From positions 33,426,130-33,490,129 of the forward strand of contig NC_080050.1 of assembly GCF_026212465.1 (NCBI RefSeq): a stretch of DNA of 64,000 nucleotides, written 5' to 3'. The stretch's first letter is position 1, and every line of letters begins with the position of its first letter. The translations under genes were made by a program, and so were the position numbers. Positions 55,301-64,000 of the stretch are shown here, piece by piece. The stretch is from Amaranthus tricolor (taxonomy: Eukaryota > Streptophyta > Magnoliopsida > Caryophyllales > Amaranthaceae). The notes under the pieces were generated by a model that saw only the letters and a list, made by a program, of their open reading frames with translations, was not told where the DNA came from and did not search any database.

Positions 55301-57250
55301 TATTATTGTGTTGAAGTGGTTATAATTTAAAATGATAGTTATATGCTAGAAATTACGTGCTAAAGGTGTGATTTTAAGGGTTTTTAAGCTTTTTTGGCAC
55401 TTACACGAATAAAGTAGCTTAAATTTGGTTTGTTTTGCATGTAACATGGAACAAAACACTCTTTGGTATATATTATTTTTTTGAAGTGGTTAGAATTTAA
55501 AATAATAGTCATATGATAGAAATTACGTGTTAAGTTGTGATTTTATGTGTTTTTAAGCTTTTTTGGCACTTTCGCACATAAAATAGCCCAAACTTGCAGT
55601 GTTTTGCACGAAAGTTGGCACACAACTCTATTTGGTATATATTATTGTGTTGAAGTGGTTAGAATTTAAAATCATTGTTATATGCTAGAAATTACGTTTT
55701 ATAGGTGTGATTTTAAGAGTTTTTAAGCTTTTTTGGCACTTACACGAATAAAGTAGCTTGAATTTGGTATGTTTTGCACGAAATTTGGAACAAAACAATT
55801 TTTGGTATATATTATTGTGTTGAAGTGGTTAGAATTGAAAATAATAGTCATATGATAGAAATTACGTGTTAAGTTGCGATTTGATATGTTTTTAAGCTTT
55901 TTTGGCACTTTCGCACATAGAGTAGCCCAAACTTGCTTTGTTTTGCACGAAACTTTGCACACAACACTATTTGGTATATATTATTGTGTTGAAGTGGTTA
56001 GAATTAAAAATCATAGTTATATGCTAGAAATTACGTGCTAAAGGTGTGATTTTAAGGGTTTTTAAGCTTTTTTGGCACTTACACGAATAAAGTAGCTTAA
56101 ATTTGGTTTGTTTTGCACGAAACATGGAACAAAACACTCTTTGGTATATATAATTGTGTTGAAGTGGTTAGAATTTAAAATAAAAGTTATATGATAGAAA
56201 TTACGTGTTAAATTGCGATTTTATGTGTTTTTAAGCTTTTTTGGCACTTTCGCACATAAAGTAGCCCAAACTTGCGTTGTTTTGCACGAAAGATGGCACA
56301 CAACACTATTTGGTATATATTATTGTGTTGAAGTGGTTAGAATTTAAAATCATTGTTATATGCTCGAAATTACGTTCTATAGGTGTGATTTTAAGGGTTT
56401 TTAAGCTCTTTTGGCACTTACACGAATAAAGTAGCTTAAATTTGGTGTGTTTTGCACGAAATTTGGAACAAAACACTTTTTGGTATATATTATTGTGTTG
56501 AAGTGGTTAGAATTGAAAATAATAGTCATATGATAGAAATTACGTGTTAAGTTGCGATTTGATGTGTTTTTTAAGCTTTTTTGGCACTTTCGCACATAGA
56601 GTAGCCCAAACTTGTTTTGTTTTGCACGAAACATTGCACACAACACTATTTGGTATATATTATTGTGTTGAAGTGGTTAGAATTAAAAATCATAGATATA
56701 TGCTAGAAATTACGTGCTAAAGGTGTGATTTTAAGGGTTTTTAAGCTTTTTTGGCACTAACACGAATAAAGTAGCTTTAATTTGGTTTGTTTTGTACGAA
56801 ATTTGGAACAAAACACTCTTTGGTATATATTATTGTGTTGAAGTGGTTAGAATTGAATATAATAGTCATATGATAGAAATTACGTGTTATGTTGCGATTT
56901 TATGTGTTTTTATGGTTTTTGTCCACTTTCGCACATAAAGTAGCCCAAACTTGCGTTGTTTTGCAGGAACCTTGGCACACAACACGATTTGGTATATATT
57001 CTTGTGTTGAAGTGGTAAGAATTTAAAATGATAGTTATATGCTAGAAATTACGTGCTAAAGGTGTGATTTTAAGGGTTTTTATGCTTTTTTGGCACTTAC
57101 ACGAATAAAGTAGCTTCAATTTGGTTTGTTTTGCATGTAACATGGAACAAAACACTCTTTGGTATATATTATTGTTTTGAAGTGGTTAGAATTTAAAACA
57201 ATAGTCATATGATAGAAATTACGTGTTAAGTTGTGATTTTATGTATTTTT
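52300..57250 (-). repeat. Tandem 2,880-bp (17-monomer) duplication
   Basis: Rare variants pair up at an offset of about 2,880 bp: CAACTCTATTTGG (52,744 and 55,624), TATTATTTTTTTGAAG (52,590 and 55,470), GTTATGTTGCG (54,007 and 56,888), CACGATTTGGTATA (54,102 and 56,985) and TTTAAAACAATAGTC (54,311 and 57,192). An overlapping relation of about 2,542 bp (15 monomers) is shown by TTGAAGGGGTTAG near 51,926 and 54,466. The block is therefore a compound of unequal exchanges rather than one clean duplication. Confidence 0.75.
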
Positions 57251-58379
57251 AAGCTTTTTTGGCACTTTCGCACATAAAATAGCCCAAACTTGCAGTGTTT
57301 TGCACGAAAGATGGCACACAACACTATTTGGTATATATTATTGTGTTGAAGTGGTTAGAATTTAAAATCATTGTTATATGCTCGAAATTACGTTCTATAG
57401 GTGTGATTTTAAGGGTTTTTAAGCTCTTTTGGCACTTACACGAATAAAGTAGCTTAAATTTGGTGTGTTTTGCACGAAATTTGGAACAAAACACTTTTTG
57501 GTATATATTATTGTGTTGAAGTGGTTAGAATTGAAAATAATAGTCATATGATAGAAATTACGTGTTAAGTTGCGATTTGATGTGTTTTTAACCTTTTTTG
57601 GCACTTTCGCACATAGAGTAGCCCAAACTTGCTTTGTTTTGCACGAAACTTTGCACACAACACTATTTGGTATATATTATTGTGTTGAAGTGGTTAGAAT
57701 TAAAAATCATTGTTATATGCTCGAAATTACGTTCTATAGGTGTGATTTTAAGGGTTTTTAAGCTTTTTTGGCACTTACACGAATAAAGTAGCTTAAATTT
57801 GGTTTGTTTTGTACGAAATTTGGAACAAAACACTCTTTGGTATATATTAGTGTGTTGAAGTGGTTAGAATTGAAAATAATAGTCATATGATAGAAATTAC
57901 GTGTTAAGTTGCGATTTTATGTGTTTTTATGCCTTTTTGGCACTTTCGCACATAAAGTAGCCCAAACTTGCGTTGTTTTACAGGAAACTTGGCACACAAC
58001 ACTATTTGGTATATATTATTGTGTTGAAGTGGTTAGAATTAAAAATCATAGATATATGCTAGAAATTACGTGCTAAAGGTGAGATTTTAAGGGTTTTTAA
58101 GCTTTTTTGGCACTTACACGAATAAAGTAGCTTAAATTTGGTTTGTTTTGTACGAAATTTGGAACAAAACACTCTTTGGTATATATTATTGTGTGGAAGT
58201 GGTTAGAATTGAAAATAATAGTCATATGATAGAAATTACGTGTTAAGTTGCAATTTATTTTTTTTTAGTCTTTTTTGGCACTTTCGCACATAAAGTAGCC
58301 CAAACTTGGGTTGTTTTGCAGGAAACTTGGCACACAAGACTATTTGGTATATATTATTGTGTTGAAGTGGTTAGAATTT

Positions 58380-61231
58380 AAAATCATTGTTATATGCTCG
58401 AAATTACGTTCTATAGGTGTGATTTTAAGTGTTTTTATGCTTTTTTGGCACTTACACGAATAAAGTAGCTTAAATTTGGTATGTTTTGCACGAAATTTGG
58501 AACAAAAAACTTTTAGTTATGTATTATTGTGTTGAAGTGGTTAGAATTTAAAATAATAGTCATATGATAGAAATTACGTGTTAAGTTACGATTTGATGTG
58601 TTTTTAAGCTTTTTTGGCACTTTCGCACATATAGTAGCCCAAACTTGCTTTGTTTTGCACGAAACTTTGCACACAACACTATTTGGTATATATTATTGTG
58701 TTGAAGTGGTTAGAATTAAAAATCATAGTTATATGCTAGAAATTACGTGCTAAAGGTGTGATTTTAAGGGTTTTTAAGCTTTTTTGGTACTTCCACGAAT
58801 AAAGTAGCTTAAATTTGGTTTGTTTTGTATGAAATTTGGAACAAAACACTCTTTGGTATATATTATTGTGTTGAAGTGGTTAGAATTGAAAATAATAGTC
58901 ATATGATAGAAATTACGTGTTAAGTTGCGATTTTATGTGTTTTTATGCTTTTTTGGCACTTTCGCACATAAAGTAGCCGAAACTTGCATTGTTTTGCAGG
59001 AAACTTGGCACACAACAGTATTTGGTATATATTATTGTTTTGAATTGGTTAGAATTTAAAATGATAGTTATTTTGCTAGAAATTACGTGCTAAAGGTGTG
59101 ATTTTAAGGGTTTTTAAGCTTTTTTGGCACTTACACGATTAAAGTAGCTTAAATTTGGTTTGTTTTGCATGTAACATGGAACAAAACACTCTTTGGTATA
59201 TATTATTGTTTTCAAGTTGTTAGAATTGAAAATAATAGTCATATGATAGAAATTACGTATTAAGTTGTGATTTTATGTGTTTATAAGCTTTTTTGGCACT
59301 TTCGCACATAAAGTAGCCCAAACTTGCGTTGTTTTGCAGGAAACTTGGCACACAACACTGTTTGGTATATATTATTGTGTTGAAGTGGTTAGAATTTAAA
59401 ATGATAGTTATATGCTAGAAATTACGTGCTTAAGGTGTGATTTTAAGGGTTTTTAAGCTTTTTTGGCACTTACACGAATAAAGTAGCTTAAATTTGGTTT
59501 GTTTTGCATGTAACATGGAACAAAACACTCTTTGGTATATATTAATGTTTTGAAGTGGTTAGAATTGAAAATAATAGTCATATGATAGAAATTACGTGTT
59601 AAGTTGTGATTTTATGTGTTTTTAAGCTTTTTTGGCACTTACACGAATAAAGTAGCTTAAATTTGGTTTATTTTGCATGAAACATGGAACAAAACACTCT
59701 TTGGTATATATTATTGTGTTGAAGTGGTTAGAATTGAAAATAGTAGTCATATGATAGAAATTACGTGTTAAATTGCGATTTTATTTTTTTTAAGCTTTTT
59801 GGCAATTTCGCACATAAAGTAGCCCAAACTTGCGTTGTTTTGCACGAAAGTTGGCACACAACACTATGTGGTATATATTATTGTGTTGAAGTGGTTAGAT
59901 TTTAAAATCATTGTTATATGCTCGAAATTACGTTCTATAGGTGTGATTTTAAGTGTTTTTATGCTTTTTTGGCACTTACACGAATAAAGTAGCTTAAATT
60001 TGGTATGTTTTGCACGAAATTTGGAACAAAAAACTTTTAGTTATATATTATTGTGTTGAAGTGGTTAGAATTTAAAATAATAGTCATATGATAGAAATTA
60101 CGTGTTAAGTTGCGATTTGATGTGTTTTTAAGCTTTTTTGGCACTTTCGCACATAAAGTAGCCCAAACTTGCTTTGTTTTGCACGAAACTTTGCACACAA
60201 CACTATTTGGTATATATTATTGTGTTGAAGTGGTTAGAATTAAAAATCATAGTAATATGCTAGAAATTACGTGCTAAAGGTGTGATTTTAAGGGTTTTTA
60301 AGCTTTTTTGGTACTTCCACGAATAAAGTAGGTTAAATTTGGTTTGTTTTGTATGAAATTTGGAACAAAACACTCTTTGGTATATATTATTGTGTTGAAG
60401 TAGTTAGAATTGAAAATAATAGTCATATGATAGAAATTACGTGTTAAGTTGCGATTTTATGTGTTTTTATGCTTTTTTGGCACTTTCGCACATAAAGTAG
60501 CCGAAACTTGCATTGTTTTGCAGGAAACTTGGCACACAACAGTATTTGGTATATATTATTGTTTTGAAGTGGTTAGAATTTAAAATGATAGTTATTTGCT
60601 AGAAATTACGTGCTAAAGGTGTGATTTTAAGGGTTTTAAAGCTTTTTTGGCACTTACACGATTAAAGTAGCTTAAATTTGGTTTGTTTTGCATGTAACAT
60701 GGAACAAAACACTCTTTGGTATATATTATTGTTTTCAAGCGGTTAGAATTAAAAATAATAGTCATATGATAGAAATTACGTATTAAGTTATGATTTTATG
60801 TGTTTATAAGCTTTTTTGGCACTTTCGCACATAAAGTAGCCCAAACTTGCGTTGTTTTGCAGGAAACTTAGCACACAACACTGTTTGGTATATATTATTG
60901 TGTTGAAGTGGTTAGAATTTAAAATGATAGTTATATGCTAGAAATTACGTGCTAAAGTTGTGATTTTAAGGGTTTTTAAGCTTTTTTGGCACTTACACGA
61001 ATAAAGTAGCTAAAATTTTGTTTGTTTTGCATGTAACATGGAACAAAACACTCTTTGGTATATATTAATGTTTTGAAGTGGTTAGAATTGAAAATAATAG
61101 TCATATGATAGAAATTACGTGTTAAGTTGTGATTTTATGTGTTTTTAAGCTTTTTTGGCACTTACACGAATAAAGTAGCTTAAATTTGGTTTATTTTGCA
61201 TGAAACATGGAACAAAACACTCTTTGGTATA
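58380..61231 (-). repeat. Terminal 9-mer higher-order repeat (1,524 bp), nearly two copies
   Basis: Variants repeat at an offset of 1,524 bp: ACTTTTAGTTAT (58,509 and 60,033), CCGAAACTTGCATTG (58,977 and 60,501) and ACGTATTAAGTT (about 59,255 and 60,779). The second copy is incomplete, because the array stops at 61,231. Single monomers of the same subfamilies occur around 49.5-51 kb. Confidence 0.78.
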
Positions 61232-62231
61232 GGCTTTTAGGTACAAACATTTGATGGAACATAGTTGGACTTGAAACATTATGGTGATTGGATTTTGAAA
61301 CATTAAGTTTTAAACCTGCAAGAGCAAGGTTTACACAAGCATTGATTTTCTTTCTAATTATGTGTCATTTAGGTTGGATGGGCCAAATGTAGTATAATTC
61401 TTCTATTTGTTTTTAACAATCTCTCGCATTGATTTGTTTTGGTTCATGTAGGAATTATAGTTTTAGCATTTTTTTTGTTGTTGCTTGATTTGTTTTTAAG
61501 ATGATGAACCTATTTGGTATAAGTTTTTTAGATCTTAAAAAAAAATTAGTTTAGTTAAGCTTATTACTTATTGTTTGGTATGAACCTTTGTTAACTTGAT
61601 CCATTTGTCTAGGTTAACTTGCCTTTATATTGTTACAACTCATGTTTTAGGAGAAACTCAATTTATTCATTTTGTTAACTCACTTTTGTAATGTTTTTTT
61701 ATTATATTAATGTCGAACAAACAATAATTTTGACATTTTTGGACGTTTTTTATTAAACACGTGTTGTGTGTTATGGTACTCAAATTGAGATGTAGTAAAA
61801 CCTTGTTAATTTGTTTCAAGGATTTTTGTACTCGATAAAACCTACTCTTCACCTATCATACAATTAGTCAGCCTATTCTTTAACAGAAAGCAAGAAGGTA
61901 ACTAAAACCACTTTCTTTTGACATTATATATGGTAAATATTTACCTTCAATTAGTTCATGTTACTTGATATAAAAGGTAAGTAATGATGTGTGAACTGTT
62001 CTAGTAAAAATTGATTTGAATCTATTTAGAATTTAATCACAATCCCTCGTTCTTTTGATTTTGCTACATAACGTAAATCAAAATAAAACTTTCTAGCTGT
62101 AATATATCCAATTTAAAAAAACTAAAAGTATATTTGACTCAAAATTGTAGATTGTGTTAATATGCTTTTCCTTTAATTTTGTTGTTGGAATCTTTAAATT
62201 TCATACCATCCACAATACATTTTACACAAAT

Positions 62232-62366
62232 TTTTGTATGAGACGGTGTCACTGTGGGATATGCATCATACTTAAATCAAATATCCCAATAATAGAAACT
62301 TTTAGCTTATGGGCTTCTTTGTTTTGAGGTCGTCTTATCATGAGACAGTCTCATTCTCATACAAAA
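62232..62366. mobile_element. MITE-like element with 12-bp terminal inverted repeats
   Basis: TTTTGTATGAGA at 62,232-62,243 is matched by its exact reverse complement TCTCATACAAAA at 62,355-62,366. Just inside lie AGACGGTGTC and GAGACAGTCTC, degenerate forms of a GAGAC..GTCTC palindrome. At 135 bp with no coding capacity it fits a miniature inverted-repeat element or a remnant of one. I see no clear target-site duplication, so family and boundaries are uncertain. Confidence 0.45.
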
Positions 62367-62903
62367 CGGGTTGTAATTTTTATGATTACTTTCTATTTCA
62401 GTGTTGCACTACAAAAAATCATTTATTTAAAATTTAAATGTTTTTACTCTTATTATTGGTGGGGATGTAGAATAAAACTTTACACTTTACAGTTTGACTC
62501 ATAGCATAGTGATAATGCACTTGTAGAAATGAAAGTGTCAAAGCAAGAATTGCAATAAGATTAATGTAAAAATTAGTAGTATAAATAATTAGAAGGTGGC
62601 GTTTGATCCAGCTAAAAACACTCTATTTTAACTGATCCAATGATTATTATCATTGTATAAATTATAAACATTACAACTGATTTATTGACTGCTAGTTTGG
62701 GAAAAATAATCCACCCACAAAATTCAATGCATGCTCATTGTATAAAGCCAAAAGCAAGATTTTAGGCTCTAATTCCCTTATCACATACAATTATGCAAAG
62801 TCATTACAATTATTAGGGATAGAGATATAATGAGAAGAGAAGGGCAATATGTTTTCCCAAGCACAATCCATTTATGAGGCTGGAAGAGGTAAAGTGCACT
62901 AAA

Positions 62904-63043
62904 CAACAAAGTTTTTTCAAAATTACAAAACAGAAGACAGTAGCTATACAATGTCATAGTAACTTTTAATCACAACATAGTATCTTTTCTTAAGAACATA
63001 GTATCATTCACTTTTGCAACAAAAGTTTTTTCAAAATTACAAA
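62904..63043 (+). repeat. Short direct repeats, two copies ~113 bp apart
   Basis: A 26-bp segment beginning CAACAAAGTTTTTTC at 62,904-62,929 recurs with one extra A at 63,017-63,043. The DNA between holds repeated ACATAGTATC-like words. It may be the trace of a local duplication; no function is seen. Confidence 0.6.
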
Positions 63044-63120
63044 GGAGTTGTAATTACAAAGTGGTATGCTATGTTGTTGGTGGCTAACCGCCCCCCTGTA
63101 TGGTAAACAAAGGAATTATA

Positions 63121-63238
63121 TATATGAGAACTCTTCATCTATCTAGTTTTTCAACATAGTATTTTTTGCCAAACAAAAAATATATGAGAACTCTTCATCT
63201 ATCTGTTCTTCAACATCAATTTTCCTGCATAACAAAAA
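63121..63238 (+). repeat. 60-bp tandem duplication
   Basis: Two adjacent copies, 63,121-63,180 and 63,181-63,238, both begin with TATATGAGAACTCTTCATCT. They then diverge moderately, with TCAACAT in both and an A-rich end. The pair lies just beyond the 3' end of the minus-strand FRS coding region and contains a possible splice acceptor in the second copy. Confidence 0.8.
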
Positions 63239-63310
63239 TTTTGCACTTTCATTTACATAATCAAACTATTAAATAAGGATACAATAAAATATAAGCAAAT
63301 TATATATATT

Positions 63311-64000
63311 TTATACCTTAAGTGGGGTATCTTTTGTTGATGGGCAATTTCGACTATCATGATAATCAAATTTACCACAAGTTTTGCACTTTCTTTTGGG
63401 CTTCTTGCTTTGCTCAATAGTTTGTTCCTTTTCCCCAATTATTCTTTGCCCTTTCCCTTTGTTCTTTGATTGGATTGGGTTTTGTATTTCCATTGTCGAA
63501 GATGAACTTGTGCCTACTAACAATTCGATTTGTTGCTCTTTAGTAATGTCCACCCTCACATCATCACTTTCCTCCAATTTTCTACTAATATCTTTTAGGT
63601 TTTGTAAAAGTGATTGTAAATCACTCTCACTCCGTTGAGCTAAACCTACACAATTGAATATTTCACACCAAACTTCCCCCAACAACTTCCCCACGTTGTT
63701 ACACTTTTTGCTCTCTTCAATCAGATTCCCATGCAAATCAAAAATCGGCTTCTTTAATGCTAGGTTCGTCCAACGATCTAAAACATATTGCTTTGGTATT
63801 TGTGTTATTTGTCTTGCACTCATAACACAAATCGCATGGGAACATAATATTCCTATCCGTTTAAATAACTTGCAATCACAATCTACCTTCAACTCGTCAA
63901 TCGAACTTCCCAGTATAAATTTCACCTTGTACATCTTACTTACCGTTGAGTCCAAAATAGTTATACTTTCCACACTTTCATTCTTTTCAATACTTTGAAT
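63311..64000 (-). CDS. FAR1/FHY3-related (FRS-like) SWIM zinc-finger protein, C-terminal part
   Basis: A 229-residue reading frame stays open to the right window edge, so the N-terminal part lies outside; no true ATG start is visible (the codon at 63,971-63,973 is GTG). Counting from the edge, a SWIM zinc finger CxCx9CxH uses C41, C43, C53 and H55 (CDC ... ILCSH). It is followed by an IPKQYVLDRWT segment (residues 68-78) typical of FRS proteins. After a Ser/Lys-rich stretch comes a zinc knuckle CX2CX5HX4C (C205, C208, H214, C219, ending HDSRNCP). FRS proteins descend from Mutator-like transposases; FHY3 and FAR1 act in the nucleus as transcription factors in light signalling. Whether this is a working gene, a relic or a MULE transposase cannot be told without the FAR1 DNA-binding and transposase core domains. 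The frame ends at TAA 63,311-63,313, but AAG|GTATAA just before it could be a splice donor. Confidence 0.85.
   Translation of the reverse strand: MQSIEKNESVESITILDSTVSKMYKVKFILGSSIDELKVDCDCKLFKRIGILCSHAICVMSARQITQIPKQYVLDRWTNLALKKPIFDLHGNLIEESKKCNNVGKLLGEVWCEIFNCVGLAQRSESDLQSLLQNLKDISRKLEESDDVRVDITKEQQIELLVGTSSSSTMEIQNPIQSKNKGKGQRIIGEKEQTIEQSKKPKRKCKTCGKFDYHDSRNCPSTKDTPLKV

Larger units (their letters stand above)
26501..61231 (-). repeat. Right satellite array, ~170-bp monomer, minus orientation
   Basis: The same satellite family in reverse complement: the linker reads GGTATATATTATTGTGTTG and the central block AAGCTTTTTTGGCAC. Both monomer types are present. A two-monomer segment near 42,784-43,023 and 44,477-44,716 encodes the same 79-codon incidental frame as the segment at 20,154 on the left, so both arrays share subfamilies. 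The array is homogeneous to about 45 kb and more divergent and rearranged beyond that. It ends mid-linker at about 61,231. Confidence 0.97.
61232..63310. other. AT-rich non-satellite flank, no gene recognised
   Basis: Low-copy-looking AT-rich sequence with poly-A and poly-T runs. I see no convincing coding region: the longest open stretch, 61 codons on the minus strand at 61,667-61,852, has low-complexity composition and no motif. The region holds a MITE-like inverted repeat (62,232-62,366), short direct repeats near 62,904 and 63,017, a 60-bp tandem duplication at 63,121-63,238, and a perfect 14-bp palindrome GGTAAATATTTACC at 61,932-61,945. Its right end would contain the 3' region of the minus-strand FRS gene. 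Confidence 0.7.

Noticed and set aside
1144..57761. Many open frames of 61-111 codons inside the satellite, often starting MCKVSCKTKQV or containing HMTIIFNSNHFNTIIYTK
   Set aside because: They recur wherever the same monomer pair recurs, on whichever strand the array lies, start and stop at arbitrary monomer positions, and are broken by single indels in sister copies. They are translations of the repeat, not genes.
1..61231. CRISPR-like regular repeats
   Set aside because: The whole unit is conserved, with no unique spacers between short repeats, the period is ~170 bp, and there are no cas genes. It is tandem satellite DNA.
1..61231. CENP-B box in TTTCGTGCAAAACAAAC
   Set aside because: Only the first half (TTCG and the spaced A) fits the NTTCGNNNNANNCGGGN motif; the CGGG half reads CAAA. 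The match is too weak, and a CENP-B homologue is not established in plants.
1..61231. TATA-like linker AATATATACC as a promoter in each monomer
   Set aside because: AT-rich linker in every copy without other promoter elements or a downstream gene; nothing in the sequence supports initiation.
61667..61852. 61-codon minus-strand open frame in the flank
   Set aside because: Short, low-complexity, no recognisable motif, and no supporting context.
61932..61945. Perfect palindrome GGTAAATATTTACC as an operator-like site
   Set aside because: A 14-bp AT-rich palindrome is not rare in such DNA and no gene lies beside it.
63253..63438. 61-codon minus-strand frame overlapping the FRS 3' end
   Set aside because: Out of frame with the SWIM and zinc-knuckle protein and without any motif; most of it is AT-rich 3' sequence.
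63384..63998. Plus-strand open frames opposite the FRS region (63,384-63,638 and 63,654-63,998)
   Set aside because: Antisense shadows of the FRS coding sequence; their hydrophobic, Ser- and Phe-rich composition is the complement of Lys- and Glu-rich codons.

Overview
This window is almost entirely plant-type satellite DNA. From base 1 to about 61,231, apart from a 100-base run of N at 26,401-26,500, it is one tandem-repeat family with a monomer of about 170 bp, roughly 360 copies. The last 2.8 kb (61,232-64,000) is ordinary AT-rich DNA. It carries the C-terminal part of a FAR1/FHY3-related (FRS) SWIM zinc-finger protein on the minus strand, running off the right edge. FRS proteins are a flowering-plant family derived from MULE transposases. 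Together with the nucleosome-sized, AT-rich satellite this points to a flowering-plant nuclear genome and a centromeric or pericentromeric array ending beside a gene or domesticated transposase. I do not recognise the satellite and cannot name the species.

The satellite has two main monomer types. Type A starts GTGTTTTGTTC and type B starts GTGTTGTGTG; they differ in three short boxes set in a conserved framework. They mostly alternate, giving a dimer of about 340 bp, and are organised into higher-order repeats (HORs) whose size changes along the array. Left of the gap (monomers on the plus strand) the order is an 11-mer (1-3,575), a 12-mer (3,576-8,994, the third copy cut to 8), a 10-mer (8,995-12,366), a transitional zone with a 4-mer repeat (12,367-16,428), a 10+8+10+8 series ending in an 8-mer and a 9-mer (16,429-25,393), and a 1-kb copy of the transitional zone (25,394-26,400).

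Right of the gap the monomers lie on the minus strand. A homogeneous 8-mer of about 1,353 bp runs from 26,501 to about 42,660, then a 10-mer to about 45,088, then an older, more rearranged zone with a 2,880-bp duplication (52.3-57.2 kb), and finally a 9-mer (58,380-61,231) that stops abruptly at the flank.

Nothing in the satellite looks like a gene; its open frames are by-products of the repeat. The notable signals are structural: several HOR sizes that turn into one another, individual deletion or crossover junctions that can be placed within 9 to 55 bp, helically phased A-tracts in most monomers, an orientation switch exactly at an assembly gap, and indel-rich sequence beside that gap that looks like poor consensus. 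The flank also has a MITE-like inverted repeat and a 60-bp tandem duplication next to the FRS coding end.
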